DNA from: Joostella atrarenae
Lineage (GTDB): Bacteria; Bacteroidota; Bacteroidia; Flavobacteriales; Flavobacteriaceae
Direction: 5' to 3'
NCBI RefSeq assembly: GCF_021764745.1
Contig: NZ_JAETXX010000012.1
Coordinates: 1-64,000, forward strand
DNA length: 64,000 nucleotides
Positions 11,286-21,849 of the stretch are shown piece by piece (position 1 is the stretch's first letter; the number at the start of each line of letters is the position of its first letter). Below the pieces are notes generated by a model that was not told the origin of the DNA, did no database searches, and saw only the letters and a list, made by a program, of their open reading frames with translations. The translations under genes were made by a program, and so were the position numbers.

Positions 11286-14200
11286 TTATTCCTCTAATCT
11301 GATATCTAATCCAAGACCTTTCAATTCATGCATTAATACATTGAATGATTCTGGTAATCCTGGTTCTGGCATCATCTCTCCCTTAACGATAGACTCGTAA
11401 GTTTTAGCTCTACCAATAACATCATCAGATTTAACTGTCAATATTTCTCTAAGTGTACTTGATGCACCATATGCTTCAAGTGCCCAAACTTCCATCTCAC
11501 CAAAACGCTGACCTCCAAATTGTGCTTTACCACCTAATGGTTGTTGTGTAATTAATGAGTATGGTCCTATTGAACGTGCGTGCATCTTGTCATCTACCAT
11601 GTGACCTAACTTAAGCATGTAAATCACACCTACAGTAGCTGCTTGATCGAAACGTTCTCCAGTACCACCATCATATAAATATGTATGTCCGAATCTTGGA
11701 ATTCCTGCCTCGTCTGTAAGTTCATTGATTTGTTCTAATGAAGCACCATCAAAAATTGGAGTAGCATACTTTTTACCTAAGTTTTTACCTGCCCAACCTA
11801 ATACGGTTTCATAAATCTGACCAATGTTCATACGAGAAGGTACCCCTAGTGGATTTAATACGATATCTACTGGTGTTCCATCTTCTAAGAATGGCATATC
11901 TTCTTGTCTAGTAATTCTGGCAACAATACCTTTATTACCGTGACGACCCGCCATCTTATCTCCTACTTTAAGCTTACGTTTCTTAGCGATATACACTTTG
12001 GCAAGTTTCATGATTCCAGCTGGCAATTCATCTCCAACAGAAATTGTAAACTTATCTCTACGTAACGCACCTTGAAGGTCGTTTAGCTTAATTTTATAAT
12101 TATGAAGAAGATCATTGATTAAAGCATTCGTCTCATCATCTGTAGTCCATGTTCCACTTACTAAGTGAGCGAAATCATCTACTGCATTCAACATCTTTTG
12201 AGTATATTTCTTTCCTTTAGGGAATACTTCTTCACCTAAATCATTAAATACACCTTGAGAAGTTTTTCCATTTACGATGGAGAATAACTTTTCTACCAAT
12301 ACATCTTTAAGTCCAGTGAATTTTGTTTCAAATTCTAATTCTAACTTAGCGATGTCTTCTTTATCTTTTGCTCTTTTGCGCTTATCTTTAATAGCTCTAG
12401 AGAACAATTTTTTATCTATTACAACTCCATTTAATGAAGGAGAAGCTTTTAAAGATGCATCTTTTACATCTCCAGCTTTATCACCAAAGATTGCACGAAG
12501 TAATTTTTCTTCTGGCGTAGGATCAGACTCTCCTTTTGGAGTAATCTTACCAATTAAAATATCACCAGGTTTTACCTCTGCACCAATACGAATCATTCCG
12601 TTTTCATCAAGGTCTTTTGTAGCCTCTTCAGAAACGTTAGGAATATCGTTTGTTAATTCTTCAGCTCCTAATTTAGTATCTCTAACTTCAAGAGAGTACT
12701 CATCAATATGGATAGAAGTAAAGATATCTTCTCTTACTACTTTTTCAGAAATTACAATTGCATCCTCAAAGTTATACCCTTTCCAAGGCATAAACGCTAC
12801 TTGTAGGTTTCTACCTAAAGCAAGCTCTCCTTGTTGCGTAGCATATCCTTCACAAAGTACTTGTCCTTTTAAAACTTTATCACCTTTTCTTACGATAGGC
12901 TTTAAGTTAATAGAAGTACCTTGATTTGTTTTTCTGAACTTAACTAAGTTGTATGTTTTGAAGTCATCATCAAAACTAACTAATCTGTCATTTTCAGTTC
13001 TATCGTACTTAATTGTAATTTTTGAAGCATCTACATAATCAATTACTCCATCTCCTTCAGCATTAATTAATACTCTAGAGTCTGAAGCCACCTGACGTTC
13101 TAAACCTGTACCTACAATTGGAGATTCTGGTCTTAATAAAGGAACTGCCTGGCGCATCATGTTAGATCCCATCAATGCACGGTTGGCATCATCATGCTCC
13201 AAGAATGGAATTAACGATGCTGAAATCGATGCAATTTGGTTTGGAGCAACATCCGTATAGTGAATCTCTGCTGGATCAACTACTGGGAAGTCACCTTCCA
13301 TACGAGCAATTACTTTATCTGTATCGATATTTCCATCTTCAGATAAAGGTATATTTGCTTGCGCTATTTTCTTTTCTTCTTCTTCTTCAGCACTTAAATA
13401 AAGAATCTCAGAAAGATCTACTTTACCTTCAGTCACTTTACGGTATGGAGTTTCGATGAATCCCATTCCGTTCACTTTTGCGAATACACTTAATGAAGAT
13501 ATCAAACCAATGTTTGGACCCTCTGGTGTTTCAATAGGACAAAGACGTCCGTAGTGAGTATAGTGAACATCACGCACCTCGAAACCTGCTCTCTCACGAG
13601 AAAGACCACCTGGTCCTAATGCTGATAAACGACGTTTGTGTGTAATCTCTGCTAATGGATTTGTTTGATCCATAAACTGAGATAACTGATTTGTTCCAAA
13701 GAAAGAGTTAATAACCGATGATAATGTTTTAGCATTAATCAAATCGATTGGTGTAAACACCTCGTTATCACGTACATTCATACGCTCACGAATTGTTCTT
13801 GCCATACGAGCAAGACCTACTCCAAACTGAGACGATAATTGCTCTCCTACTGTTCTAACACGACGGTTAGATAAGTGATCGATATCATCAATCTCTGCTT
13901 TAGAGTTAATTAACTCAATAAGATATTTTATAATGGTAATAATATCTTCTTTAGTTAAAACTTGTTTATCCATTGCGATATCCAAGCCTAACTTCTTATT
14001 CATTCTATAACGACCAACTTCACCTAAGTTATAACGTTGATCTGAGAAGAATAACTTGTCAATAATACCTCTTGCTGTCTCTTCATCTGGCGGTTCAGCA
14101 TTACGTAATTGACGATATATATGTTCTACAGCCTCTTTTTCTGAGTTTGTAGGGTCTTTTTGTAACGTATTGTAGATAATAGCATAATCTCCAGTCTGGC

Positions 14201-15098
14201 TATCTTCTTTATGTAACAAGATAGTTTTAACGTCTGTATCTACTATTTCTTCAATGTGTTCTTTTTCAAGAATCGTATCTCTATCTAGAATGATTTCATT
14301 TCTTTCGATAGAAACCACCTCTCCCGTATCTTCATCTACGAAATCTTCATGCCAAGTTTTAAGCACACGTGCCGCTAACTTTCTGCCCAACACTTTCTTT
14401 AATCCGCTTTTAGATACTTTTACTTCTTCAGCAAGATCGAATATTTCTAGAATATCCTTATCACGCTCAAAACCTATAGCACGGAAAAGTGTAGTAACAG
14501 GTAATTTTTTCTTTCTATCGATATATGCGTACATAACGCTATTGATATCGGTAGCAAATTCTATCCAAGAACCTTTAAAAGGAATTACTCTTGCAGAATA
14601 CAATTTTGTTCCATTTGCGTGAAACGATTGACCAAAGAATACACCTGGAGATCTATGTAATTGGGAAACAACAACACGCTCAGCTCCGTTTATAACAAAG
14701 GTACCACTAGGAGTCATGTAAGGAATTACTCCTAAGTATACATCCTGTACTATGGTTTCAAAATCTTCGTGCTCAGGATCTGTACAATAAAGTTTTAGTC
14801 TAGCCTTTAAAGGCACACTATAAGTCAAACCTCTCTCTATACACTCTTGAATCGAGTAACGTGGAGGATCGATAAAGTAGTCTAAAAATTCAAGTACAAA
14901 TTGATTACGCGTATCAGTAATGGGGAAATTCTCCAAGAAGGTATTATAAAGACCCTCGTTACCTCTCTCTTCAGATTTTGTTTCCAGTTGAAAGAAATCC
15001 TGGAATGACTTAATCTGAATGTCCAAGAAATCCGGGTATGCCGGAGTATTCTTTGCAGAGGCGAAATTAATTCTTTCAGTCTGATTTGTGAACATCAA
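11286..15098 (-). CDS. rpoB: RNA polymerase subunit beta
   Basis: 1270 residues, complete. Conserved blocks run in order: the N-terminal lobe, the rifampicin-pocket region ([31 protein letters not shown]), GLIS and the C-terminal clamp ([20 protein letters not shown]). The rifampicin pocket looks wild type (SQFMDQ, HKRRLS). Start: two adjacent ATG codons at 15098 and 15095; relatives usually begin just before TNQTER, so either fits. It is separated from rplL by 133 bases holding two hairpins. Confidence 0.99.
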   Translation of the reverse strand: MMFTNQTERINFASAKNTPAYPDFLDIQIKSFQDFFQLETKSEERGNEGLYNTFLENFPITDTRNQFVLEFLDYFIDPPRYSIQECIERGLTYSVPLKARLKLYCTDPEHEDFETIVQDVYLGVIPYMTPSGTFVINGAERVVVSQLHRSPGVFFGQSFHANGTKLYSARVIPFKGSWIEFATDINSVMYAYIDRKKKLPVTTLFRAIGFERDKDILEIFDLAEEVKVSKSGLKKVLGRKLAARVLKTWHEDFVDEDTGEVVSIERNEIILDRDTILEKEHIEEIVDTDVKTILLHKEDSQTGDYAIIYNTLQKDPTNSEKEAVEHIYRQLRNAEPPDEETARGIIDKLFFSDQRYNLGEVGRYRMNKKLGLDIAMDKQVLTKEDIITIIKYLIELINSKAEIDDIDHLSNRRVRTVGEQLSSQFGVGLARMARTIRERMNVRDNEVFTPIDLINAKTLSSVINSFFGTNQLSQFMDQTNPLAEITHKRRLSALGPGGLSRERAGFEVRDVHYTHYGRLCPIETPEGPNIGLISSLSVFAKVNGMGFIETPYRKVTEGKVDLSEILYLSAEEEEEKKIAQANIPLSEDGNIDTDKVIARMEGDFPVVDPAEIHYTDVAPNQIASISASLIPFLEHDDANRALMGSNMMRQAVPLLRPESPIVGTGLERQVASDSRVLINAEGDGVIDYVDASKITIKYDRTENDRLVSFDDDFKTYNLVKFRKTNQGTSINLKPIVRKGDKVLKGQVLCEGYATQQGELALGRNLQVAFMPWKGYNFEDAIVISEKVVREDIFTSIHIDEYSLEVRDTKLGAEELTNDIPNVSEEATKDLDENGMIRIGAEVKPGDILIGKITPKGESDPTPEEKLLRAIFGDKAGDVKDASLKASPSLNGVVIDKKLFSRAIKDKRKRAKDKEDIAKLELEFETKFTGLKDVLVEKLFSIVNGKTSQGVFNDLGEEVFPKGKKYTQKMLNAVDDFAHLVSGTWTTDDETNALINDLLHNYKIKLNDLQGALRRDKFTISVGDELPAGIMKLAKVYIAKKRKLKVGDKMAGRHGNKGIVARITRQEDMPFLEDGTPVDIVLNPLGVPSRMNIGQIYETVLGWAGKNLGKKYATPIFDGASLEQINELTDEAGIPRFGHTYLYDGGTGERFDQAATVGVIYMLKLGHMVDDKMHARSIGPYSLITQQPLGGKAQFGGQRFGEMEVWALEAYGASSTLREILTVKSDDVIGRAKTYESIVKGEMMPEPGLPESFNVLMHELKGLGLDIRLEE

Positions 15099-15160
15099 TG
15101 GACAATATTTTGATTAAAGTGAAAATTGAAAAAAACGTATACATTCATATACGCAAAAAG

Positions 15161-15223
15161 GGTTTAGGTCACTACCCGAAAAACGGGAAGGACCTAAACC
15201 GTATCTTACAGCTAAGAGCTGTA
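15161..15223 (-). promoter_or_regulatory. Paired hairpins between rplL and rpoB
   Basis: Stem 1: GGTTTAGGTC (15161-15170) with GACCTAAACC (15191-15200), enclosing an inner CCCG/CGGG stem. Stem 2: TACAGCT/AGCTGTA (15207-15223), just past the rplL stop. Neither has a strong T run. In E. coli this junction holds an attenuator and an RNase III site that set polymerase subunits below ribosomal proteins; a similar role here is inferred. Confidence 0.7.
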
Positions 15224-15231
15224 GGGTGGAA

Positions 15232-15606
15232 TTATTTTAATTCTACCTCAGCACCAGCTTCTTCTAAAGATGCTTTAAGGGCATTAGCCTCATCTTTAGA
15301 TACACCTTCTTTTATTGCTTTAGGAGCTCCGTCTACCATCTCTTTAGCTTCTTTAAGTCCTAAACCAGTTAATTCTTTAACTAATTTTACAACAGCTAAC
15401 TTAGATGCACCAGCAGCTTTAAGGATAACATCAAATTCAGTTTGCTCCTCAGCAGCTTCTCCTCCAGCAGCAGCACCACCAGCAACAGCTACAGCTGCAG
15501 CAGCAGGCTCTATACCGTACTCCTCTTTTAATATCTCAGCTAATTCGTTTACTTCTTTAACTGTTAAGTTAACTAATTGTTCTGCAAAATCTTTTAAATC
15601 TGCCAT
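15232..15606 (-). CDS. rplL: Ribosomal protein bL12 (L7/L12)
   Basis: 124 residues. The N-terminal dimerisation helix ([22 protein letters not shown]) is followed by an Ala/Gly-rich hinge (about 34-54) and the C-terminal factor-binding domain ([23 protein letters not shown]...). It forms the ribosomal stalk and recruits EF-Tu and EF-G. It follows rplJ by 52 bases, in the usual order, and is the last ribosomal gene before rpoB. Confidence 0.98.
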   Translation of the reverse strand: MADLKDFAEQLVNLTVKEVNELAEILKEEYGIEPAAAAVAVAGGAAAGGEAAEEQTEFDVILKAAGASKLAVVKLVKELTGLGLKEAKEMVDGAPKAIKEGVSKDEANALKASLEEAGAEVELK

Positions 15607-15658
15607 TTTCTATCGTTTTAATAAATTTTTAAAATATAATTGTTTAAGTGCGTACTAC

Positions 15659-16180
15659 TTATGATTCTTTCTCTGATAAAGTTTTAAGAATACCAGCTAA
15701 TTTACCACCACTTGCTTTAAGTCCGCTAATAACGTTCTTAGCAGGTGATTGTAATAATCCGATGATATCTCCAATAACTTCTTCTTTAGACTTGATACTT
15801 ACAAGAGTGTCTAATTGCTCATCTCCTAAATATACAGCCTCTTCAATGAAAGCTCCTTTTAATAAAGGTTTATCAGATTTTTTACGGAAGTCTTTGATTA
15901 ATTTTGCAGGACCATTTCCAGTTTCAGAAAACATTAAAGAAGTATTTCCTTTAAGTACTGTTGGAAGATCACCGAAATCTTTATCAGAAGCCTCCATTGC
16001 TTTCGCAAGCAATGTATTTTTTACAACTGCGAGTTTGATGTTTGCTTTAAAACAAGCTCTACGTAAGTTAGAAGTTGTCTGAGCATCCAATCCTGAAATA
16101 TCAGCTAAATAGATATTTCCATTATCACCTAACTGCGCAGTTAAATCTTCTATTACCGTTAACTTTTCTTGTCTAGTCAT
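15659..16180 (-). CDS. rplJ: Ribosomal protein uL10
   Basis: 173 residues. The N-terminal rRNA-binding domain begins MTRQEKLTVIEDL and includes NLRRACFKANIKLAVVKNTLL; the C-terminal helix that binds bL12 dimers ends in LKTLSEKES. It anchors the stalk at the GTPase centre. Only 23 bases separate it from rplA, too few for an E. coli-like L10 leader, so any autoregulation by the L10-L12 complex must act elsewhere. Confidence 0.98.
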   Translation of the reverse strand: MTRQEKLTVIEDLTAQLGDNGNIYLADISGLDAQTTSNLRRACFKANIKLAVVKNTLLAKAMEASDKDFGDLPTVLKGNTSLMFSETGNGPAKLIKDFRKKSDKPLLKGAFIEEAVYLGDEQLDTLVSIKSKEEVIGDIIGLLQSPAKNVISGLKASGGKLAGILKTLSEKES

Positions 16181-16203
16181 GATTAAAAAATTTATACTGC
16201 CAA

Positions 16204-16893
16204 TTATACTGCCTTAGGATCTACAGGAACACTAGGACTCATTGTGCTAGACATAAAGATACTCTTTACGTAAGTTCCTTTAGCCGCAGTTGGCTTAAGT
16301 TTTGATAATGTTTGTAATAATTCATTTACGTTATCAGCAAGTTTATCTGCCGAGAATGACGCTTTACCTATTGCAGCGTGAACGATACCAGTTTTATCAA
16401 CTTTAAAGTCAATCTTACCAGCTTTTACTTCACCAACAGCTTTAGCAACATCCATAGTAACTGTTCCTGTTTTTGGGTTAGGCATTAATCCTCTTGGCCC
16501 TAAAACACGTCCTAAAGGTCCTAATTTACCCATTACGCTTGGCATTGTGATGATAACATCAACATCAGTCCAACCGTCTTTTATCTTTTGTAAGTATTCA
16601 TCTAAACCTACGAAGTCTGCACCAGCTTCTTTAGCTTCAGCCTCCTTATCTGGAGTAACCAATGCTAACACTTTTACATCTTTTCCAGTTCCATGAGGAA
16701 GTGTTACAACCCCTCTAACCATTTGATTAGCTTTACGTGGATCTACTCCTAAACGTACTGCTAAATCTACAGATGCATCAAACTTAACGTTAGTGATATC
16801 TTTTACTAATTGAGAAGCTTCTAAAACAGAATATAATTTACTGTTGTCTACTTTCCCAACTGCTTCTTTTTGCTTTTTTGTTAATTTTGCCAT
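16204..16893 (-). CDS. rplA: Ribosomal protein uL1
   Basis: 229 residues, standard length. The family signature is visible as the [20 protein letters not shown] stretch and the [20 protein letters not shown] loop. It forms the L1 stalk at the ribosomal E site and in many bacteria represses its own operon by binding mRNA. It starts 19 bases after rplK, in the canonical K-A-J-L order. Confidence 0.98.
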   Translation of the reverse strand: MAKLTKKQKEAVGKVDNSKLYSVLEASQLVKDITNVKFDASVDLAVRLGVDPRKANQMVRGVVTLPHGTGKDVKVLALVTPDKEAEAKEAGADFVGLDEYLQKIKDGWTDVDVIITMPSVMGKLGPLGRVLGPRGLMPNPKTGTVTMDVAKAVGEVKAGKIDFKVDKTGIVHAAIGKASFSADKLADNVNELLQTLSKLKPTAAKGTYVKSIFMSSTMSPSVPVDPKAV

Positions 16894-16912
16894 TTCTAGA
16901 TTCTTTTAAGAT

Positions 16913-17350
16913 TTAAAAAGGCTTATCACCCGAAACCGTTAATCCCATTGATCTTGCTGTTCCTGCAACCATACTCATCGCTGATTCTACAGTAAAAGCA
17001 TTAAGATCCTGCATTTTGTCTTCTGCGATAGCTTTTACTTGATCCCAAGTAACACTAGCCACCTTTTTACGGTTTGGCTCTCCAGAACCCTTCTTAACCT
17101 TAGCCGCTTCCATAAGCTGAACTGCCGCTGGCGGTGTCTTAATTATAAAGTCAAATGACTTGTCTTTATAAACGGTGATCGCAACTGGTAATACTTTACC
17201 TTGTTTGTCCTGCGTACGAGCATTAAACTGCTTACAGAACTCCATGATGTTAACACCGGCAGCACCTAGAGCGGGTCCAACCGGTGGCGACGGATTCGCA
17301 GCACCTCCCCTAACTTGTAGCTTAACTACTTTACTAACTTCTTTTGCCAT
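16913..17350 (-). CDS. rplK: Ribosomal protein uL11
   Basis: 145 residues. The N-terminal domain carries the proline-rich [15 protein letters not shown] motif, and the C-terminal domain carries the rRNA-binding [13 protein letters not shown] and GTARSMGL segments. It forms the GTPase-associated centre with 23S rRNA and is the site where RelA-type enzymes sense uncharged tRNA. It lies 77 bases downstream of nusG. Confidence 0.98.
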   Translation of the reverse strand: MAKEVSKVVKLQVRGGAANPSPPVGPALGAAGVNIMEFCKQFNARTQDKQGKVLPVAITVYKDKSFDFIIKTPPAAVQLMEAAKVKKGSGEPNRKKVASVTWDQVKAIAEDKMQDLNAFTVESAMSMVAGTARSMGLTVSGDKPF

Positions 17351-17427
17351 TGTTTTTGTTCAATTTTAAAATTTGATACGCCAAATTTGCTGGAAGCAAG
17401 GCGAATCTATATATAAATGTGTAACAA

Positions 17428-17979
17428 TTATACTTTTTCAACTTGCATATAACTCAACTCTAACGGCGTCTTTCTTCCGAAAATCTTAACCATCACCTCA
17501 AGTTTACGCTTTTCTTCATTTATCTTCTCAACAGTTCCATTGAAACCATTAAAAGGCCCATCTACAACTTTCACAGTTTCTCCTAAAACATAAGGAATAG
17601 CAACATTATCTGTAGTTACAGATAATTCATCAACTTTACCTAACATTCTATTTACTTCGGATTTTCTTAAAGGCACAGGATCTCCTCCTTTTACCTCACC
17701 AAGAAAACCTATAACTCCAGTTATAGACTTAATAACGTGAACAATCTCTCCACCTAAGTTGGCTTTCACCATTACATATCCAGGAAAATAAACACGTTCT
17801 TTATTTATTTTTTTTCCATTACGCACCTGAACTACTTTTTCCGAAGGAACTAGCACTTCATCCACATAATCTGAATACCCAAGACGAGATATATCCTGTT
17901 CAATGTAGCCTTTAACTTTATTTTCTTGACCGCTAACTGCCCTTACTACATACCACTGTTTTGCCAACGCTTCTGCCAT
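17428..17979 (-). CDS. nusG: Transcription termination/antitermination factor NusG
   Basis: 183 residues. The NGN domain spans about 7-110 (WYVVRAVSGQENKVK, VYFPGYVMVKA) and a C-terminal KOW domain about 125-180 (VKVVDGPFNGFNGTVEKI). It binds RNA polymerase and links it to Rho or ribosomal S10. It follows secE by 21 bases. This is the housekeeping copy, shown by its position between secE and rplK. Confidence 0.98.
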   Translation of the reverse strand: MAEALAKQWYVVRAVSGQENKVKGYIEQDISRLGYSDYVDEVLVPSEKVVQVRNGKKINKERVYFPGYVMVKANLGGEIVHVIKSITGVIGFLGEVKGGDPVPLRKSEVNRMLGKVDELSVTTDNVAIPYVLGETVKVVDGPFNGFNGTVEKINEEKRKLEVMVKIFGRKTPLELSYMQVEKV

Positions 17980-18000
17980 TGCAATACTCGTCTTTAAATA

Positions 18001-18189
18001 TTAATTATTAATTACACCAAAATAAAGCTTGATCAGTTTAGCAAAAACTGAATCAATACCCCAAATTGCTAATGAAAAAAGTATAGAGAAAACAGCAACA
18101 ACAACCATTAGGTTTTGTCCTTCAGCCCATGTAGGCCAAGTAACATGTGCTCTTAACTCCTCAAATGATTCTTTTATATAATTCACCAT
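18001..18189 (-). CDS. secE: Preprotein translocase subunit SecE
   Basis: 62 residues, the short single-span form. An amphipathic N-terminal helix with the conserved ELRAHVTWPTWAE segment (about 12-24) precedes one membrane span (about 28-52). It stabilises the SecYEG channel. It lies between tRNA-Trp and nusG, the usual place, and is presumably co-transcribed with nusG. Confidence 0.96.
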   Translation of the reverse strand: MVNYIKESFEELRAHVTWPTWAEGQNLMVVVAVFSILFSLAIWGIDSVFAKLIKLYFGVINN

Positions 18190-18232
18190 TTTATCTCTAT
18201 ATATTTTTATCAGAAATGAAAACTTTTATTAG

Positions 18233-18303
18233 CACGGGTAGAGAGATTCGAACTCCCATCAACGGTTTTGGAGACCGGCATTCTACCATTGAACTATACC
18301 CGT
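18233..18303 (-). tRNA. tRNA-Trp (CCA anticodon)
   Basis: 71 bases with a 7-base-pair acceptor stem (ACGGGTA / TACCCGT), a T arm with TTCGAAT loop and anticodon loop CTCCAAA. The 3' CCA is not encoded, as for the other tRNAs here. It lies between tuf and secE. Confidence 0.95.
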
Positions 18304-18315
18304 TTATTCAAGTTT

Positions 18316-18349
18316 AAAGGCGTCTGATTCGAAAAAATCAGACACCTTT
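18316..18349 (-). terminator. Hairpin after tuf
   Basis: A 14-base-pair stem with one G-U pair (minus strand AAAGGTGTCTGATT / AATCAGACGCCTTT) and a six-base loop, 22 bases past the tuf stop. No T run follows, so it may be a processing or mRNA-stabilising hairpin and not a full terminator before tRNA-Trp. Confidence 0.7.
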
Positions 18350-18370
18350 AAGACTTGTATACTTATGAAA

Positions 18371-19558
18371 TTAGTCTAAAATTTCTGTAACCTGACCAGC
18401 TCCAACTGTTCTACCTCCTTCACGGATAGCAAAACGTAAACCTTTACTCAAGGCAATTGGCTGCAACAACTCAACAGTAATAGTTAAGTTATCTCCAGGC
18501 ATAACCATCTCAACTCCATCAGGTAAAGAAATAGTACCCGTTACGTCAGTTGTACGCACGTAGAACTGTGGACGGTAGTTGTTATGGAATGGAGTGTGAC
18601 GTCCACCTTCTTCTTTTTTAAGAACGTAAACCTCAGCTTTAAATTTAGCGTGTGGCTTAACAGAACCTGGCTTACAGATAACCATACCTCTTTTGATGTC
18701 AGTTTTCTCGATACCTCTTAAAAGGATACCTACGTTATCTCCAGCTTCACCTCTATCTAATATCTTACGGAACATCTCTACTCCAGTTACTGTAGAAGTT
18801 AATTTCTCAGCTCCCATTCCGATAATATCTACAGCTTCTCCCGTTTTAGCAACTCCAGACTCAATACGTCCTGTAGCAACTGTTCCACGTCCAGTAATTG
18901 TAAATACATCCTCGATAGGCATTAAGAAATCTTTATCAACATCTCTCTGAGGTAATTCAATCCACTCATCAACAGCTTCCATTAATGACATAACTGAATC
19001 AACCCATTTTTGCTCACCATTTAAAGCTCCAAGTGCAGAACCAGGAATAACTGGACCATTATCACCATCATACTCATAGAAAGAAAGTAATTCTCTTACC
19101 TCCATATCAACAAGCTCTAAAAGCTCCTCATCATCAACCATGTCAACTTTGTTCAAGAAAACAACGATTCTAGGAATACCTACCTGACGGCCTAAAAGGA
19201 TGTGCTCACGAGTTTGTGGCATTGGACCATCTGTAGCAGCAACTACTAAGATAGCACCATCCATTTGCGCAGCACCTGTTACCATGTTCTTTACGTAATC
19301 CGCGTGACCAGGACAGTCAACGTGAGCGTAGTGACGATTAGCAGTTTGGTACTCTACGTGAGAAGTGTTAATTGTAATACCTCTTTCTTTTTCCTCAGGA
19401 GCGTTATCGATTGAATCGAATGAACGTGCATCAGAAAGACCAGCATCTGCCAATACTTTAGTGATAGCAGCCGTTAAAGTAGTTTTACCGTGATCTACGT
19501 GTCCAATAGTACCTATATTTAAGTGTGGTTTGGAACGATCAAAAGTTTCCTTTGCCAT
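18371..19558 (-). CDS. tuf: Elongation factor Tu
   Basis: 395 residues. GTPase motifs: G1 GHVDHGKT (near 19-26), DCPGH (about 81-85) and NKVD (about 136-139). Domains II and III follow, ending GQVTEILD. It delivers aminoacyl-tRNA to the ribosome. The gene lies between tRNA-Thr(GGT) and tRNA-Trp, so the transcript alternates tRNAs and mRNA. It is the only tuf copy in this window. Confidence 0.99.
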   Translation of the reverse strand: MAKETFDRSKPHLNIGTIGHVDHGKTTLTAAITKVLADAGLSDARSFDSIDNAPEEKERGITINTSHVEYQTANRHYAHVDCPGHADYVKNMVTGAAQMDGAILVVAATDGPMPQTREHILLGRQVGIPRIVVFLNKVDMVDDEELLELVDMEVRELLSFYEYDGDNGPVIPGSALGALNGEQKWVDSVMSLMEAVDEWIELPQRDVDKDFLMPIEDVFTITGRGTVATGRIESGVAKTGEAVDIIGMGAEKLTSTVTGVEMFRKILDRGEAGDNVGILLRGIEKTDIKRGMVICKPGSVKPHAKFKAEVYVLKKEEGGRHTPFHNNYRPQFYVRTTDVTGTISLPDGVEMVMPGDNLTITVELLQPIALSKGLRFAIREGGRTVGAGQVTEILD

Positions 19559-19615
19559 GATTTAATAATTTTAATCTTAGTTATATATTAGTGTTCAAAT
19601 TTAAAACGCAACAAG

Positions 19616-19687
19616 AGCCAATGACGAGATTTGAACTCGTGACCTCTTCCTTACCAAGGAAACGCTCTACCCCTGAGCTACACCGGC
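19616..19687 (-). tRNA. tRNA-Thr (GGT anticodon)
   Basis: 72 bases. The acceptor stem is GCCGGTG/CATTGGC with two G-U pairs, the anticodon loop TTGGTAA and the T loop TTCAAAT. It is immediately upstream of tuf. No encoded CCA. Confidence 0.95.
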
Positions 19688-19853
19688 TTAAAAGCTTAAG
19701 ATCAAGTTTAAAAATTTCTCTCTAAAAGATCACCCAAACAAAACCATAAACTCAAAGTACTAGAATTAGAGAGGAGAACACATCTTATTTTCTTAAGATA
19801 ATTCTCATCTCTATTTTAAAACCTGAATTAAAAACTCAAGCTATTCTGTTTTG

Positions 19854-19926
19854 AGCGGGAGACGAGGTTCGAACTCGCGACATTCAGCTTGGAAGGCTGA
19901 CGCTCTACCAACTGAGCTACTCCCGC
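19854..19926 (-). tRNA. tRNA-Gly (TCC anticodon)
   Basis: 73 bases. The acceptor stem is GCGGGAG/CTCCCGC, the anticodon stem-loop TCAGC-CTTCCAA-GCTGA and the T loop TTCGAAC. It is second in the tRNA series read from tRNA-Tyr towards tuf. Confidence 0.95.
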
Positions 19927-19968
19927 AGTAACAACTCCGAAAAACAGAGTCGGTTTGCAATTTATTTG

Positions 19969-20050
<82 letters not shown>

Positions 20051-20231
20051 AATCTAAGTTTCTTTAAAAATCATCAATCAAACTTAACGTTGAAATTGAT
20101 TTTCTACTTAAAATTCCGAGCGCAAAACTAATAATTTTTATTTGAATAACAACTATTTTTTAAATCTTTTTTCAAAGATATTTTTTACACTCTTACAAAT
20201 TGACAAATTTTCAAAAAACTAAAACTTTTTG

Positions 20232-20305
20232 AGCCGATGGAGGGACTCGAACCCACGACCTGCTGATTACAAATCAGCTGCTCTAGCCAGCTGAGCTACA
20301 TCGGC
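20232..20305 (-). tRNA. tRNA-Thr (TGT anticodon)
   Basis: 74 bases. The acceptor stem is GCCGATG/CATCGGC, the anticodon stem-loop GCTGA-TTTGTAA-TCAGC and the T loop TTCGAGT. It is first in the tRNA-tuf series, 37 bases downstream of the promoter candidate at 20342-20371. Confidence 0.95.
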
Positions 20306-20318
20306 TTTTCAGTAAAAA

Positions 20319-20340
20319 AGTCCGCTATTTCTAACGGACT
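20319..20340 (-). terminator. Intrinsic terminator of hpf
   Basis: A 6-base-pair GC-rich stem (AGTCCG/CGGACT), a ten-base loop, then a T run on the minus strand (20318-20314). It separates hpf from the tRNA-tuf transcript. Confidence 0.8.
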
Positions 20341-20341
20341 G

Positions 20342-20371
20342 CAAATGTATATAAATTATTCTTTTTACAAA
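20342..20371 (-). promoter_or_regulatory. Promoter candidate for the tRNA-tuf transcript
   Basis: On the minus strand TTTG (20371-20368), 18 bases, then TACATTTG (20349-20342), matching the Bacteroidota pattern TTTG-N19-TAnnTTTG within one base of spacing. Predicted initiation is about 20338, inside the stem of the hpf terminator. Confidence 0.65.
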
Positions 20372-20393
20372 ACAATTTTTAAAAAATTTTTAT

Positions 20394-20696
20394 TCAAATA
20401 TATGAACGCAATTTTTGTTTCCTTTTCTTTAGTGATCGCTCTAATGCACTTGCTGCAGAATCGACAGCTTCCTCAAAAGTTTTACACTGTTTCTTTACTA
20501 TGTATTCATCTCCAGGAACATGCACCTTTACCTCAGCTATTTTATTCTCCTTAGCACTCGTGTTTTGTACCTTTAAATACACTTCTGAATGGACGACTTT
20601 ATCGTAATAATGATCTAATTTATCCAATCTCTTTTGGATAAAATTTAACAATTTCTGATCTACATTAAAGTTTACAGATTGCGTGTTTACTTCCAT
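20394..20696 (-). CDS. hpf: Ribosome hibernation-promoting factor, short form
   Basis: 100 residues, the length of the short HPF/RaiA class (beta-alpha-beta-beta-beta-alpha fold), with no C-terminal dimerisation domain. Recognisable parts are the start MEVNTQSVNFNVDQKL, the KLDHYYDKV segment and the basic C-terminal helix (ALERSLKKRKQKLR) that contacts 16S rRNA. It protects idle ribosomes at the A and P sites. It lies between xerC and the tRNA cluster and ends at its own terminator. Confidence 0.92.
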   Translation of the reverse strand: MEVNTQSVNFNVDQKLLNFIQKRLDKLDHYYDKVVHSEVYLKVQNTSAKENKIAEVKVHVPGDEYIVKKQCKTFEEAVDSAASALERSLKKRKQKLRSYI

Positions 20697-20822
20697 TTCC
20701 TCTAAATTTAAGGTTAAACTATTCTCCCAATCTCATGGGCTAAACTTCATCGATTGTTCACATCGAATAGCACCGTTTACTACTTAAAACTTAAATACCA
20801 CGCTCCTTCAAAGCAACTAACG

Positions 20823-21713
20823 CTACTTTTTATTTCTTGGGTGCGCATTTCCGTATTGTTTTTTTAATTCCGCGATACTATTATGAGTATATACTTGAGT
20901 AGATGCTAAACTTGCATGACCTAATAACTCTTTTACTGAATTTAGATCGGCTCCCTCATTTAAGAGATGCGTAGCAAATGTATGTCTTAATATATGCGGA
21001 CTTTTTTTAAGTTTCGTTGATGCCTTACTAAAGTACTTATTTATTGTTCTATAAACAAGATTTTCATAAACTTTATGACCGCTTTTAAGAAGAAATAAAC
21101 AGTCTTTTGAGTCCTCATTAACATAATCACTCCTTATCCTCAAGTAATCTTTTATAGTTATTTCCAAAGAAGAAGCCAATGGCACATAACGTTCTTTATT
21201 CCGCTTACCTAAAACCTTAATAGTTCTATTCGCAAAATCTATATCTTGAAGCCCCAAGTTAACAAGCTCTATCCTTCGCATTCCTGTTGCATAAAAAAGC
21301 TCTATGATTAACTTATCTCGTAATCCCTCAAAGCTATCTTCAAACTCCATATCATTTAAAACCTGCTTCATTTCTTGCACAGAAAAAGGCACCTCTATCT
21401 TTTTAGCAGTTTTTAGAGCTTTATGCTTTGCTAATGGATTCACTTCTATCTGTTTTGTCTTCAGTAAAAATTTATAATAGGCCTTTAAAGAAGACACTTT
21501 TCTATTTATACTCCTATTACTGATATTACTATCTACTAAAAGAACAATCCAAGATCGAATTTGAGAATAATTTATTTGCTGAATAGAGGTTTCTTCAAAA
21601 GTAGCTTCACAAAATTCAAGAAACGCAGCAAGGTCATTCTTATATGCTAGCACCGTATGCTTAGAATAGTTTTTTTCCAACTGAAGATAATCTAGAAACT
21701 TTGCGAACGGCAT
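20823..21713 (-). CDS. xerC: Tyrosine recombinase XerC/XerD family
   Basis: 296 residues. A SAM-like N-terminal core-binding domain (about 5-85) precedes the catalytic domain, with R146 (ATGMRRIEL), K170 (GKRNKER), H240 and R243 (HILRH), H266 (LLGHAS) and nucleophile Y275 (TQVYTH). All catalytic residues are present. It probably resolves chromosome dimers at dif. No dif-like site or integron feature was seen nearby, so it looks like the housekeeping enzyme. The choice of XerC over XerD is by position next to hpf and rpsU, as in relatives. Confidence 0.9.
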   Translation of the reverse strand: MPFAKFLDYLQLEKNYSKHTVLAYKNDLAAFLEFCEATFEETSIQQINYSQIRSWIVLLVDSNISNRSINRKVSSLKAYYKFLLKTKQIEVNPLAKHKALKTAKKIEVPFSVQEMKQVLNDMEFEDSFEGLRDKLIIELFYATGMRRIELVNLGLQDIDFANRTIKVLGKRNKERYVPLASSLEITIKDYLRIRSDYVNEDSKDCLFLLKSGHKVYENLVYRTINKYFSKASTKLKKSPHILRHTFATHLLNEGADLNSVKELLGHASLASTQVYTHNSIAELKKQYGNAHPRNKK

Positions 21714-21799
21714 ATAAAAAGGATTTAAATCAAAGATAAGGAAATAGTTGTTTGAAGTTTTGCCAAGTTCTTAGAAGATCTATTGAGTAGAAATAAAAA

Positions 21800-21823
21800 A
21801 TCCCGCTTCAAAAGAAACGGGAT
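21800..21823 (-). terminator. Intrinsic terminator of rpsU
   Basis: A 10-base-pair stem with one G-U pair (ATCCCGTTTC / GAAGCGGGAT on the minus strand), a four-base loop and then six T. Confidence 0.9.
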
Positions 21824-21849
21824 GTTGATATTATTAAGCCTGAAAAAAG

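Noticed and set aside
12277-12924. A 215-codon open frame on the plus strand opposite rpoB
   Set aside because: It is the antisense shadow of a highly conserved coding region, with Ser/Leu/Ile-rich composition and no recognisable domain.
15098-15664. A 188-codon plus-strand frame opposite rplL and its flank
   Set aside because: It mirrors the Ala-rich rplL codons in another frame; the Ala/Ser-rich product is an artefact.
20823-21713. XerC as evidence of a mobile island or integron
   Set aside because: It lies among core genes with no attachment-site repeats, cassette array or cargo genes, so it is treated as the chromosome-dimer resolvase.
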